Below, one piece after another: positions 9,268 through 18,705 of a stretch of 64,000 nt of DNA. The translations under genes were made by a program, and so were the position numbers. Under the pieces are notes generated by a model. That model made no database searches and was not told the DNA's origin. It saw nothing but the letters and a program-made list of their open reading frames with translations. Location of the stretch: contig DXJV01000085.1 in the NCBI GenBank assembly GCA_019056785.1, forward strand, positions 16,476-80,475, read 5' to 3'. Position 1 is the first letter of the stretch. The number at the start of each line of letters is the position of its first letter. This stretch comes from Candidatus Heimdallarchaeota archaeon. Its GTDB lineage: Archaea > Asgardarchaeota > Heimdallarchaeia > JABLTI01.

Positions 9268-9861
9268 TCATTCCTTAGTGAAGTGATGAACCTTTTCGTG
9301 GGCAAAAGAGTCCCAATGCAACATTTTCGCTGTAAAAACACCATTATAGCGGAAGAATGCCTTACTCATGTCAAGCAACTCCTCTAACGTTAGATTCAAT
9401 TCACGATAATGGCCAAAAAAGATGGCTAAACGACCTTTTGGTTTCAAAACACGGTGGAATTCTTTCAATAACTCAGTATATGCCTGCACCCCTTGTCGCC
9501 GGCAGAGAGAATATAAAACATCAAAGAACAAAATAAAGTCAACAGAATTGTCTCCTAATGGAATCGTTACCTCTCCTGTAGTGAGAATAGTTTCAATGTT
9601 TTTAAGCTCATAAAACCGAGCTCGTCTCACCAATTCGTCTAAGGCTCCCGCATCGACATCAAGAGCATAGACTTTACCATCAGGGCCAACAAACATCGCA
9701 GCTGGAATAGCATAATTTCCTACGCGAGAACCGAAATCTAAAATAGTGTCATTTTTCTCGAGTTTTAATTGTTGGAAGAATGCCCGCGCCTCGCTATCAA
9801 ACCATTTAGCAACATCTGAGGGTAAATTTAATTTTTGTTGATGCTTATGTGGTGAAGTCAT
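9268..9861 (-). CDS. Class I SAM-dependent methyltransferase
   Basis: A 197-residue Rossmann-fold methyltransferase. Motif I is ILDFGSRVGNYAIPAA, the acidic residue that ends beta2 is in VYALDVDAGALDEL, and the motif IV region is VDFILFFDVL. FHRVLKPKGRLAIFFG marks the end of the domain, as in small-molecule methyltransferases of the Methyltransf_11 group. The substrate cannot be told. It converges on the unknown gene ending at 9252. Confidence 0.85.
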   Translation of the reverse strand: MTSPHKHQQKLNLPSDVAKWFDSEARAFFQQLKLEKNDTILDFGSRVGNYAIPAAMFVGPDGKVYALDVDAGALDELVRRARFYELKNIETILTTGEVTIPLGDNSVDFILFFDVLYSLCRRQGVQAYTELLKEFHRVLKPKGRLAIFFGHYRELNLTLEELLDMSKAFFRYNGVFTAKMLHWDSFAHEKVHHFTKE

Positions 9862-10030
9862 GAAGAGTACATCTCGAAGAATAACTAATGGCCATTCTTC
9901 TTAGAAAACTTTTGGTTAATATTCTTAAAGGGTTGATTAATAGTATTTTGACTGATGAAGAGAAAAAGCATGTCATCTTTCTCTCGAAAAGATTTTTTAA
10001 TCAGTAGAGAGCTCTCTCGCAAGAGAAAAG

Positions 10031-10750
10031 ATGTATAGGGAATTTGCCAAATATTATGATAAAATCTACCATCGGAAGAATTACAAAAAAGAGGTTCGCG
10101 TCCTAAAAAAATTGATCCGTCGATATAAGCGGTCCCTTGGAAATGATCTTTTAGACTTAGCAACAGGCACGGGCAACCACATTGCCTACTTTTGTGATAG
10201 TTTTAATTGCACAGGCTTAGACCTTAACGAAGAGATATTGGCTGTTGCGCGTTCAAAAGGATTAAACGCAACCTTCGTTCAGGGAGACATGCAGGATTTC
10301 AATCTGCAGAAGCAATTCGATGTTATAACCTGTCTTTTCAGCTCGATTGGTTATCTTTTAACGGAAGCAGCTCTTGAAAAGACTTTCAAATGCATCTATC
10401 ACCATTTGAAACCCGGAGGAGTTGTGTTTATTGAACCGTGGTTAGAAAGAGAAGTTTATTGTGTAGGGTCCCCCCATATGGAAATCTATGACGATAACGA
10501 CCTTAAAATAGCTCGTTTGAATGTTTCTGAGTTAAAAAAAGAGTCTATCGCTTATTTTAAAATGCATTATCTGGTTGCTGAAAGAAACAAACCAGTCGAG
10601 TATTTCGTAGATGAACACGAATTGGCACTTTTCCCCCATAGTTTACTTATTACTAAGATGCAAGAAGTAGGACTGAAGACCAAAGTTTACGCGAAAGGGG
10701 TCTTTAAGAGAAGAACATTGCTCATCGGATTAAAACTGGAAAAAGTCTAA
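10031..10750 (+). CDS. Class I SAM-dependent methyltransferase
   Basis: A 239-residue methyltransferase. It begins EFAKYYDKIYHRKNY, the usual opening of this subfamily. Motif I is LLDLATGTGNHIAYF, the motif II-like region is CTGLDLNEEILAVA, and QGDMQDFNL and LKPGGVVFIEPW follow. The C-terminal part (about 150-239) carries a beta-rich insert that often binds the substrate in this family. Substrate unknown. The gene stands alone, with a decayed gene downstream on the other strand. Confidence 0.88.
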   Translation: MYREFAKYYDKIYHRKNYKKEVRVLKKLIRRYKRSLGNDLLDLATGTGNHIAYFCDSFNCTGLDLNEEILAVARSKGLNATFVQGDMQDFNLQKQFDVITCLFSSIGYLLTEAALEKTFKCIYHHLKPGGVVFIEPWLEREVYCVGSPHMEIYDDNDLKIARLNVSELKKESIAYFKMHYLVAERNKPVEYFVDEHELALFPHSLLITKMQEVGLKTKVYAKGVFKRRTLLIGLKLEKV

Positions 10751-10808
10751 TTCCATTCTTTTTTAGTAGTGTTTTTATGTCCAAATAGAAAATCATTGTA
10801 AAAATAGA

Positions 10809-10961
10809 GTGATAATTTTGGCTGAAATAATTGCAAAAGAAAAAGAACGAGAAGAAATACCAACAATCCACCTTTTTGTGAAGAAACAGACCCAATTTTA
10901 TATTCGATCCAATGTTACCGTGACAACAACAAAAGTTCGATTACTAAAACGCGCAGAGTAA
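10809..10961 (+). other. Ambiguous small ORFs on both strands
   Basis: The plus strand holds a 50-codon ORF from GTG at 10809 (or TTG at 10818), beginning LAEIIAKEKEREEIP. The minus strand holds an overlapping 44-codon ORF (11032 to 10898) beginning MTANFTYEKELAMY, whose ATG overlaps the TGA that ends the CrtC-like pseudogene. Both look protein-like for part of their length and cannot both be real. The minus ORF may be part of the decayed gene. No function can be given to either. Confidence 0.25.
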
Positions 10962-11028
10962 CGGGGAAAGTTTGGACTAACAATTCCTTGGTACATTGCA
11001 AGCTCTTTTTCGTATGTAAAATTAGCAG

Positions 11029-12088
11029 TCATTTCAGAAAGACCATTTCGTGTAGTGCTTCAGTCTGCTCAATTATGGTTCCATTCTCAGTCGTACATTC
11101 AACATTACAAGTTGACAGGAAGCGAAAATAGCCGGGTTTAATCTTGAGAATTTTTTTCGTGAAAAATTGTACCAACCTGCTCTGTTCTGACAGAAGGTCT
11201 TGCGCATCAATGATCTTTTATATTTCCAGTTGTACTTTTACCTGTGAAGGAATCTCGAGTTGAAACCTTTTTGGATAATAAGAATGAATTCTCGTGTTTA
11301 GGGCAATTTCTTTAGTAGAGATGATGAATTCGCCGGTGCTATTTTTCAGTTTGTCCTTTTCAGCAAGCATAAAGACAGCTATTTTATAGTTCTTCATTTT
11401 TTTATTTAATTGAATAATCGCAAAAATCACTGTGAAAGTTTTTGTGTAGATTTTTCCCCATTGCCAGCAGTCAATAATTTTGGAAAGATTAACCCCAGAA
11501 CCCCAAGTGATCGTGATAGCCAATGCCTTCCTTTGTGAATTCTTCAGTCCCGAAACGGACCTGTGCTTTGACTTGTGCTCTAGGGAGGGGGACAATCCAG
11601 TGAAAATATCCCTTTTGCCCAAACGTGGTGAATCCTTTGCTTGGTTTCCAGCCAGAAACGATGCCGGTGAAATGAAGTTTGATGGAGATTTCGTCCTCTT
11701 CAACAAACAATTCATATACAGGTGCCTCTGCAAAAGAATAATCGACATGAAGATAATTGTTTCGAAGCTTGATGTCAGTTTTTTTCTGTGATGCTTTAAA
11801 TTCATGCGTTTGAAAAGGGAAACGATAAGATTCCTTTCCTCCCTCCGGCTTGTAAATTGTTACTTCAATTTTTGTTTTCCAGGATAAATGGTTACGGGCA
11901 TAGAAAAAGACAATCACTGTAAAGCCGTTATCTAAATGTGTGTCGAAATACCATCACTTGAAATTATCCCTCTTAGCGAGATCAATGTGTAACCCCCTTT
12001 CTTCCGGCGTAAGTGATTGTATTTTTCCATCCTTTTTTCCAGGACCAATCCATCCTTCATTGACTTCGGTTGCGAGTTTATGTGACAT
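11029..12088 (-). pseudogene. Decayed CrtC/AttH-like (carotenoid hydratase / lipocalin-like) gene
   Basis: Read on the minus strand from ATG at 12088 (MSHKLATEVNEGW), about 350 codons carry the order of a CrtC/AttH-like protein but with at least three lesions. A TGA at 11956-11954 falls where the family usually has Trp, directly before WYFDTHLDNGFTV. There is a frameshift near 11490 within YHDH(N)WG; the sense frame resumes as WGSGVNLSKIIDCW. A TAA near 11216 interrupts VQLEI-KIIDAQDLL, after which KIKPGYFRFLST and a final ALHEMVFLK precede a TGA at 11029. The track ORFs 11489-11917 and 11218-11805 are its two largest fragments. Family members act on isoprenoid or other hydrophobic substrates; this copy should not make a full product. 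Confidence 0.75.
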
Positions 12089-12204
12089 TGAATGATCTCT
12101 TTTTCTATTATTTTGGGCCAATAATTATTTGAATCTAACCTTTTTTATAAGACATCGCGGGTGTTTTTTGGAAAACAACACTAAAAAAGAAGGAAAGAGG
12201 GGGA

Positions 12205-13017
12205 TTATTCGTTTGCATAAGCTTCTAAGCCAAAAGCTTCGCCGAGAAGCTGATGTAACCTGCTTACAAAACGGACTGCTGGGGCGCCATCAACAATATC
12301 ATGATCAAATTCAACAACAATGTGGAGAATGTCGCGGGGCACGAGTTCGTTGTTTATATAGACAGGTTTTTTTACAATCGCTCCTAATGCACAAGTAGTT
12401 GCGTGAAAGGTCTTTGGAATGGCATAGCCGACAATACCTTTACCAAACATTCCCATAGCTGTTACTCCCACAGTTCCTAGGTTCTTCCGGATTTTAAAGG
12501 GGTCTTTAATAATACTGCGCCAGAGAAGAGCCCGAATTATCTTAGGTAACTTCATAAGCAATTTTTGCCGCTTTTTCTGTTTTGCTTCTTTCTCGCGCTG
12601 ATCTTTGGAATGCTTTTGAGCCATGCGAATTTCGTTTTGAATTTCTTGAAAAGACTTCTTATTTGCTTGTCGTATGATGTACGCAATAGGAACTTTTTGG
12701 CCGCGAACCTCTTTTTCAACAAGGCATTTTATATCGACATCTTTGAATTGGATCATCTTCCGCCGCCCCTTTCGGAAGGTCTGGACAATGGGGTTCTCTT
12801 CAACAACTTGGGCAACGCATTTCATAATCCAAGAGGTAATGGACAGCTTTTCACCTGTTTTCTCTTCATGCTTTTTCATTATTGCCATTGCTTTAGTGAC
12901 ATCCATTTCAACAATGCCAATATTATGATTGTAATAACGACTGAGATTTACTGCTTCAGCAATTATTTCTCGTTCTTTAGTAAATTTCAAAACACGATAA
13001 TTTTCTGTTTCTGTCAT
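12205..13017 (-). CDS. 2-oxoacid dehydrogenase E2-type acyltransferase domain, without lipoyl domain
   Basis: About 270 residues with the catalytic fold of dihydrolipoamide acyltransferases. It shows GTVGVTAMGMFG, a long substrate-channel region and the active-site HDIVDGAPA near the C terminus, which keeps the His-x3-Asp-Gly signature. There is no lipoyl or peripheral-subunit-binding domain. I prefer the ATG at 13017 (MTETENYRVLKF): the longer track ORF to 13263 would add a low-complexity basic/aromatic stretch unlike the family. No E1 or E3 gene is nearby, so it may be a stand-alone acyltransferase using free acyl-CoA. A basic insert around KEAKQKKRQKLL is unusual. Confidence 0.8.
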   Translation of the reverse strand: MTETENYRVLKFTKEREIIAEAVNLSRYYNHNIGIVEMDVTKAMAIMKKHEEKTGEKLSITSWIMKCVAQVVEENPIVQTFRKGRRKMIQFKDVDIKCLVEKEVRGQKVPIAYIIRQANKKSFQEIQNEIRMAQKHSKDQREKEAKQKKRQKLLMKLPKIIRALLWRSIIKDPFKIRKNLGTVGVTAMGMFGKGIVGYAIPKTFHATTCALGAIVKKPVYINNELVPRDILHIVVEFDHDIVDGAPAVRFVSRLHQLLGEAFGLEAYANE

Positions 13018-13294
13018 TTTTTCATCACTCGAGCCACAATTAACTAGTTTGAGATGAATTCTGCCCTTTTTTTTTAATGGATTATTTTTATTTACTTGAA
13101 TCTCGATTTTAATTAATTTTGTGTTTAAACGAGAAGAAAAACAAGGTTGAAAGGGTATTTTCCAATGGAAAAGTGGGAAAAAAGGTATGAAAATTAGGGT
13201 TTTGTTAAAGAACAAGCTAAAAAAACTAACTAGGGCCTTTTTTAAAGAGAAAAGGAGTCTCAATAATTAGTGAATAATAACTTGTGAAAAACTC

Positions 13295-13864
13295 ATGACC
13301 GGTTTATTTAATCGAATTGCTCATCGTTACGATGGTATTGTTGGTTCTTTCGATTTGGACGAAATTCTGAAGCATCTGCCCTTAAATGAGAAAACATTAT
13401 TTTTAGACCTGGGTGGAGGAACAGGTAGGGTAAGCTATCACCTTTTGTCCCTTGTTAATGAATGTATGATCGCTGACTTGTCTTTTGAAATGCTTGAACA
13501 AGCCAAGAAAAAAACAACCGAGTTCATGTTGCTTCAAGCGAATGCAGACAATCTCCCAATAAAGTCAAATTCAATTGAAACAATTTTTCTAAATGACTCA
13601 TTACATCACATTCGAAATCAAAAAGAAACGATCGCAGAATGTTATCGAATCTTGGAAAAAGGGGGAGCACTATATATACGAGAATTCAATCGCAAGTATT
13701 TCTGGAATATCTTCTTAATTCTAGGAGAAGCATTGCTCTGTTTCAAGAGTAAGTTCTATTCGCCCAAAGAACTACAAAAGGCTTGCGAGGATGTGGGGTT
13801 CGAAGTGAGTATAATCACTTGCCGAAAAGGAACTTTCCTTATGAAAGCAAGCAAAATTCATTAG
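13295..13864 (+). CDS. Class I SAM-dependent methyltransferase
   Basis: A 189-residue Methyltransf_11-type enzyme. It opens FNRIAHRYDGIVGSFD; motif I is FLDLGGGTGRVSYHL, the acidic-loop region is MIADLSFEMLEQA, and NADNLPIKSNSIE and YRILEKGGALYIREF follow. This resembles menaquinone/ubiquinone or sterol-type methyltransferases, but the substrate cannot be fixed. The glycosidase gene begins 22 bases downstream, so the two may share a transcript. Confidence 0.87.
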   Translation: MTGLFNRIAHRYDGIVGSFDLDEILKHLPLNEKTLFLDLGGGTGRVSYHLLSLVNECMIADLSFEMLEQAKKKTTEFMLLQANADNLPIKSNSIETIFLNDSLHHIRNQKETIAECYRILEKGGALYIREFNRKYFWNIFLILGEALLCFKSKFYSPKELQKACEDVGFEVSIITCRKGTFLMKASKIH

Positions 13865-13886
13865 CAAGAGAAACGATGTATTAAGA

Positions 13887-15719
13887 ATGGAACAAAATAG
13901 CCAGTTTATTATTAGCAACAGCCTTTTATGGGCTTATCACCAAGAAAAAATGGTTCATTTGTTTTCGCAAGGGAACTGGCTTCTCTCTTATACGCTACCA
14001 GAAGAGTATCAGTTAACCAAAGCAGAAAAGATAAAAGATGAAGGTAACCAAGCAGTTATCTATTATCCGAACGACGAAAAAAGGCTTCTTATCCTTGAAA
14101 AGAGTGCATTAATCGAACAGAAAGCCCAAAATGTTCACTATACTCTTCAGCCTATGTTTAGTAATAGCTTGATCTTTAGGGGCGATAGCCCAGCTCTTGA
14201 ACCTCTCGCGCCAATAAAACAACTCTCAAAAAATTGCTACACGCGAGAGGGGTTCCCTGTAGTAGAATTAAATCAAACACCAACGAAAATTGTTATCATA
14301 ACCAAACTTGCAAACAGCAAAAGAGGGTTTGTTCCACTGGCATATAAAGAGTGGCAAGAACAACAACCTAAAGTGAAAAGCAAGAATGCATTTTTTAATG
14401 CCCTCTATCAAAAAACATTGAAATCACTCTATAAGCTCCGACTAAAAACAATAGATGGAGAAATAAAAGTAGCAGGACTGCCAGATTTTCCATCGTTATT
14501 TGGTAGGGATTTCTCGTTAAGTGCTCTGGCAGAAATTTATCTTTGGCCAGAAAAAGTGAAAGAAGAGCTTTTAATTCATCTAAAACATGTTGGTGAAAAA
14601 ACTGATATTATCCGGAACGAGCAAAAGGGCAGAGCTATTCATGAATACAATTATGATGCCATAACAATGGCAGGGGCCTATCAACAGTTCCCAAGCTATT
14701 ATGCAAATGATAGCAACGCCCTTCTTCTAATTACTATCTTTCGCTTGGCAAAAATCCAAAGAGATTTCACTATAGTAGAAAAATACCCAGCTATTATTAC
14801 TGAACTCTTTCAACACATGCTAAGCCTTGATGTAGATGGCGACGGCTTTATCGAATATCAGCAGCAAGCAGGACAGCTACTTAAACACCAAACATGGCGG
14901 GATGGCGGAGACGAAATTCGCTCGCTGGAAGATAGAGCTGTACTTCAACCAATCGCCCCTCTTCATGATCAACTTTGTATGCTGGGAGCAATAAAAGAAA
15001 TTATCGCTTATCAAGAACAGTTCAAAAATGCGATTCTTGGTTGGAAAACAAAAGAACTACGCAGGCAATTTCAAAAGCTGAAAAAGGCTTTGAATGAGTC
15101 TTTTTGGATGTCAGAATATGAGGGCTATGCTTTGGCTTTAGATGGCAATAATGAGCAAGTTAAAGTGGTGAATTCAGATGTTTGTTTAGGGTATTATTTC
15201 CAGCTTTTCGATGAGAAAAAAGCTCACTTGCAATATCATGCTTTAGTGGATAAAGAACGATTGTTGGCAAAAGAAGGCATTCGCACGGTCTCAAAAGAGC
15301 ACCTGTTATATTCTCCGCGAAAGTATCAACGAGGTGGTGTCTGGCCCTGGCAATTAGCGGTCCTTATTCCCGGACTGCGAAATTATTCTCTCGATACTGA
15401 GCCATTTCTTCGTTGCTTAGATTATCTTGCAACAACAGGTAATTCTTTGGCTGAAGTGTATATCCCCGATAGAGATGTTTTAACTCCGTTATCAAATTGC
15501 ATAGAGCAACGATGGTCTGCAGCAATTCCATGGCTTGCTTTACTTGAAGGGTTTTGTGGCTTAAAAGTTGGCTATAATTCTATAGATCTCAAACCAAGGA
15601 AAAACGCGAGCAATTATTACCCACTAAGTATTAGGGGAATTTTCATTTATTCGAAAAAATATGATTTATTATTAGAGACAACAGAATCAGCAAAAATCAT
15701 ACAACGACAAACTCCTTGA
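13887..15719 (+). CDS. Amylo-alpha-1,6-glucosidase / glycogen debranching-type glycosidase
   Basis: A 610-residue protein. An N-terminal beta-rich domain (about 1-160) is followed by an (alpha/alpha)6 barrel of the GDE C-terminal type. Landmarks are FPSLFGRDFSLSALAE, IHEYNYDAITM, SLDVDGDGFIEYQ, TWRDGGDEIRS and PLHDQLCMLGAI, and a late RGGVWPWQLAVLIPG with IEQRWSAAIPW. The expected role is hydrolysis of alpha-1,6 branch points, or related alpha-glucosides, in glycogen breakdown. No secretion signal is seen, so it is likely cytoplasmic. Exact linkage specificity is inference. Confidence 0.85.
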   Translation: MEQNSQFIISNSLLWAYHQEKMVHLFSQGNWLLSYTLPEEYQLTKAEKIKDEGNQAVIYYPNDEKRLLILEKSALIEQKAQNVHYTLQPMFSNSLIFRGDSPALEPLAPIKQLSKNCYTREGFPVVELNQTPTKIVIITKLANSKRGFVPLAYKEWQEQQPKVKSKNAFFNALYQKTLKSLYKLRLKTIDGEIKVAGLPDFPSLFGRDFSLSALAEIYLWPEKVKEELLIHLKHVGEKTDIIRNEQKGRAIHEYNYDAITMAGAYQQFPSYYANDSNALLLITIFRLAKIQRDFTIVEKYPAIITELFQHMLSLDVDGDGFIEYQQQAGQLLKHQTWRDGGDEIRSLEDRAVLQPIAPLHDQLCMLGAIKEIIAYQEQFKNAILGWKTKELRRQFQKLKKALNESFWMSEYEGYALALDGNNEQVKVVNSDVCLGYYFQLFDEKKAHLQYHALVDKERLLAKEGIRTVSKEHLLYSPRKYQRGGVWPWQLAVLIPGLRNYSLDTEPFLRCLDYLATTGNSLAEVYIPDRDVLTPLSNCIEQRWSAAIPWLALLEGFCGLKVGYNSIDLKPRKNASNYYPLSIRGIFIYSKKYDLLLETTESAKIIQRQTP

Positions 15720-15816
15720 AAGAATGAATGAGACCCCTTCCACGCTCAAAAGACTTTAAAATGAAAAATGGTATCTATTAAATATTTCAATTAAAAAGAT
15801 AAAAGAGAAAATCATT

Positions 15817-16587
15817 ATGGATTATTACTTGATAATTCTCTTAGCAGGATTAGTTGGATTATTTGCTGGCTTTCTGAGTGGAATGCTAGGTATTGGCGGG
15901 GGGTCAATACGTGTTCCATTGTTAAATCTTTTAGGGTTTGATTTGCTTGTCGCTTTTGGGATTAACCTTTTAACAATCCCTTTTTCAGCGCTTTTCGGCG
16001 CTAAATCTCATATTGATAACATAGATATGAAAACTACTCTTTTTTTGACTCTGGGTGGTTGTGGCGGAACATTGGTGGGTTTGGTTTTAGCATTTCATCT
16101 CTCTCTCTCGAAATTACTTTTACCTGCAATTTTTTTCCTTTCATCAATTTTGACGGTATTAGGGTTGAATCTATACAAAATCTCTCCTAAAATTTCGTCA
16201 AAACTGAAACCAACAGCATTTAACATTATTTTAGGCGCCATGACCCTCAATTTTATTACAGGCTTGAAAGGTGGAAGTGGTGGTTCACTTTTCCCGCCAT
16301 TCTTAAAGACATTAGGTTATGACATTCACAAAGCAATTGCCATCTCTCTTCTTACAACTTTTTTTACATCAATTACGGGTGTCTTTTACTATTATTTTAA
16401 GGGTATTCCCTTTGCGAGTGAAGGTATGGTTGTAATTTTGGGTTCAATTATTGGGGTTAAGTTAGGGAGTGTTGTATCAATTAAAACAAAGCCTCGCATG
16501 CTAGAAGTAACTCTATCAATAATTGTAGTTTTGTTAGCTCTAATACCACTGATAAAAGCAATTATCAAAATTTGGAGTATATCTTAG
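15817..16587 (+). CDS. TauE/SafE-family membrane permease
   Basis: A 256-residue integral membrane protein with about eight hydrophobic segments. Two related glycine-rich half-motifs are visible: GFLSGMLGIGGGSIRVPLL near the N terminus and TGLKGGSGGSLFPPFL near residue 150, the usual internal duplication of TauE/SafE exporters. The family carries sulfonates, sulfite or other small organic anions. The substrate here is unknown and no sulfur genes flank it. Confidence 0.88.
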   Translation: MDYYLIILLAGLVGLFAGFLSGMLGIGGGSIRVPLLNLLGFDLLVAFGINLLTIPFSALFGAKSHIDNIDMKTTLFLTLGGCGGTLVGLVLAFHLSLSKLLLPAIFFLSSILTVLGLNLYKISPKISSKLKPTAFNIILGAMTLNFITGLKGGSGGSLFPPFLKTLGYDIHKAIAISLLTTFFTSITGVFYYYFKGIPFASEGMVVILGSIIGVKLGSVVSIKTKPRMLEVTLSIIVVLLALIPLIKAIIKIWSIS

Positions 16588-16820
16588 TTTTTTCTCAAGG
16601 GAAAAAATGACATTTGAAAAGTAAATAATAAGACAAATGTAAGGGTGATTTGTAAAAAATCGCCACAAAGATTCTTATAAATTTTCTAATCTAAGAAGTG
16701 ATGGTTGGCTACCCTTCTCTTTTAAGCAATACTATTTATTTTTTGGCAATAACTTTCTTGAAAGACCAATTTACGATTTAGTCATATATTAGTCCTTTAA
16801 GTTAAGAGTAGAAAGGAAAA

Positions 16821-18110
16821 TTATGGTTTTACTCTTGCCATTGTTCGAGGGAAGGCAATAGCATCCTTTATTGTATCAAATCCACAGAGCCACATTACTA
16901 CTCGAGCAATACCCATTCCAAATCCCGAGTGGGGGACAGAACCATAGCGTCGAGTGTCCAGGTAGAAATCATACTCCTTTGGATCCAATCCTTCCTGTTC
17001 AAGGCTTTCGAGGATTTTATCCATATCAGACTCACGCTCTGAACCATCGATGATTTCACCAACTTCTGGAGCAAGCATATTGGCATTAAGGCATACTTTT
17101 GGATTTTTCGGGTCAACTTTCTTGTAAAAGGCCATGATCTCTCGAGGATAACGGGTAACAATAACCGGTTTATCAAAAAAGGTACCAATCAGTCGTTCTT
17201 CATGAGCCCCAAGATCCTTACCATATTGGAATTCAATGTCTTTTTGCTTTAACAAATCAATGGCTTCATCATAAGTGATGCGTGGAAAGGGTGGGGTAAT
17301 TTTCAACAATGCTTGAGGATCCCTGCCTAAAACCTTAAGCTCGTAATCATTCTTTTTAGCAACATTCTTGCAAATGGCTGCGATGACGTTTTCCATCAAT
17401 TTCAAGAGCCCCTCAAACTCCAGCCAGGTAGCCTCAACCTCATAATGCCAATACTCTGTAACATGCCTGGCAGTTTTCGACTTTTCAGCACGAAATGAGG
17501 GAGCAATAGTATAGGCCTTTTCTACAGCATAAATAAAGTTCTCAGCATAGAGCTGCCAGCTCTGGCTTAAGAACACTTCTTTATCGAAATATTTCACTTT
17601 GAAAAGTGTGGACCCTCCTTCAGAGCCAGCCGTGGTGAACATTGGTGGTTGAACTTCTGTATATCCTTCCTTACGCATGTAATTATGAATGGCTTCAAAA
17701 ACAGACGAACGAATCTTCAACATCGCTGTAAGTCTTTGGGAACGAAGTGCAAGATGACGAACGTCGAGTAAGAACTCCTGGCTTTGATCCTTGGTAATTG
17801 GAAAGTTTTCAGACTTGCCAACAACAACGATTTTTTCCGCGCGAATTTCATATCCGCCCGGTGCACGGGTGTCTGCCACAAGTTTGCCTGTGATAATAAG
17901 GGCAGCCTCATAACCAATGCTATCAGCAATATTATACATTTCCTCATTTGCCTCGCGATTTACAGAAACCTGGATCCTCCCAGTAGAGTCCCGGATAGTG
18001 AGAAAAGCAACCTTTTTGCTGCTTCTCTTCCTGGCTACCCAACCACGTAAACTGACAGTTTTATCAACTCGTTTGCCAGAAAGCAATTCGCGAATCTGAG
18101 GAAATTTCAT
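16821..18110 (-). CDS. asnS: Asparaginyl-tRNA synthetase (archaeal type)
   Basis: A 429-residue class IIb aminoacyl-tRNA synthetase. The N-terminal OB-fold anticodon-binding domain (about 1-110; VSLRGWVARKRSSKKVAFL) is followed by the catalytic domain. Motif 1 includes YMRKEGYTEVQPPMF, motif 2 is SFRAEKSKTARH and motif 3 is GFGMGIARVVMWL. TTAGSEGGSTLFKV has the SEGGSTLF form typical of AsnRS; AspRS usually has TEGGAELF. Hence asparagine rather than aspartate is the likely substrate. The gene appears to be monocistronic. Confidence 0.88.
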   Translation of the reverse strand: MKFPQIRELLSGKRVDKTVSLRGWVARKRSSKKVAFLTIRDSTGRIQVSVNREANEEMYNIADSIGYEAALIITGKLVADTRAPGGYEIRAEKIVVVGKSENFPITKDQSQEFLLDVRHLALRSQRLTAMLKIRSSVFEAIHNYMRKEGYTEVQPPMFTTAGSEGGSTLFKVKYFDKEVFLSQSWQLYAENFIYAVEKAYTIAPSFRAEKSKTARHVTEYWHYEVEATWLEFEGLLKLMENVIAAICKNVAKKNDYELKVLGRDPQALLKITPPFPRITYDEAIDLLKQKDIEFQYGKDLGAHEERLIGTFFDKPVIVTRYPREIMAFYKKVDPKNPKVCLNANMLAPEVGEIIDGSERESDMDKILESLEQEGLDPKEYDFYLDTRRYGSVPHSGFGMGIARVVMWLCGFDTIKDAIAFPRTMARVKP

Positions 18111-18248
18111 ATTAAATCACCAGATAGATAATGTCTTATCAGCAGAATAATTATTATTAAAACTTTATTCCTCCAATGAATTAGCCGTTTAAAGGTAGCG
18201 GCTACTTTGCTATAAAAATAATTTGTCATCAGCCTAGTACGCGTGTGC

Positions 18249-18560
18249 CTATTTTCTATTCTTTTCAAGTCGCTTCAAACAAAAATCGCGCAGGACAGCC
18301 ATCTCACCAAAAATGGCTAATTCTTCGATTGTCGGTGGTGTACCATTATTCTTCTTTTGTATTAATTCTTGAGCAATTCGTGAGAGTTCTTGATATCTTG
18401 CAACAAAAGTCTTCGTATAGCCTTTTTCATCTGTTTTCACAATGGCCTTAAAATCTTGTTCGATCTGTTCATACGCTTTAGAGAGCTCTTGAAATGAATT
18501 TGCATGCGTAATTTCGAGGGTGGACTTGCTAATTGCCGGAGGGTTTGTTTCAGCTGTCAT
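18249..18560 (-). CDS. Small helical hypothetical protein
   Basis: A 103-residue protein, charged and predicted helical or coiled-coil (QELSKAYEQIEQDFKAIV), with no membrane span or metal motif. I do not recognise it. It sits between AsnRS and a methyltransferase on the same strand with gaps of about 140 bases on each side. Its composition is that of a real soluble protein. Confidence 0.6.
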   Translation of the reverse strand: MTAETNPPAISKSTLEITHANSFQELSKAYEQIEQDFKAIVKTDEKGYTKTFVARYQELSRIAQELIQKKNNGTPPTIEELAIFGEMAVLRDFCLKRLEKNRK

Positions 18561-18705
18561 CTTTTCTCACGAGCTTTCTTGCTTACTTTTCTTTTTAAAG
18601 TTCTAACTGCTTTTTTATTAGTCTTTTTTTCTTTTTCCTTTTATATTGGAAACTGCTACATTATTTTACATACATTAACATATAAAAAAGTTCGCAATTC
18701 GAATA

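Noticed and set aside
11218-11805. 195-aa minus ORF of the ORF track
   Set aside because: It joins the downstream half of the decayed CrtC-like gene to an unrelated out-of-frame part; it is covered by the pseudogene call.
12129-12398. 89-aa plus ORF opposite the E2-like gene
   Set aside because: It overlaps the conserved active-site region of the E2-like gene on the other strand; a shadow ORF.
13018-13263. N-terminal extension of the E2-like ORF
   Set aside because: The extra 82 residues are low-complexity and unlike the family; the ATG at 13017 fits better.
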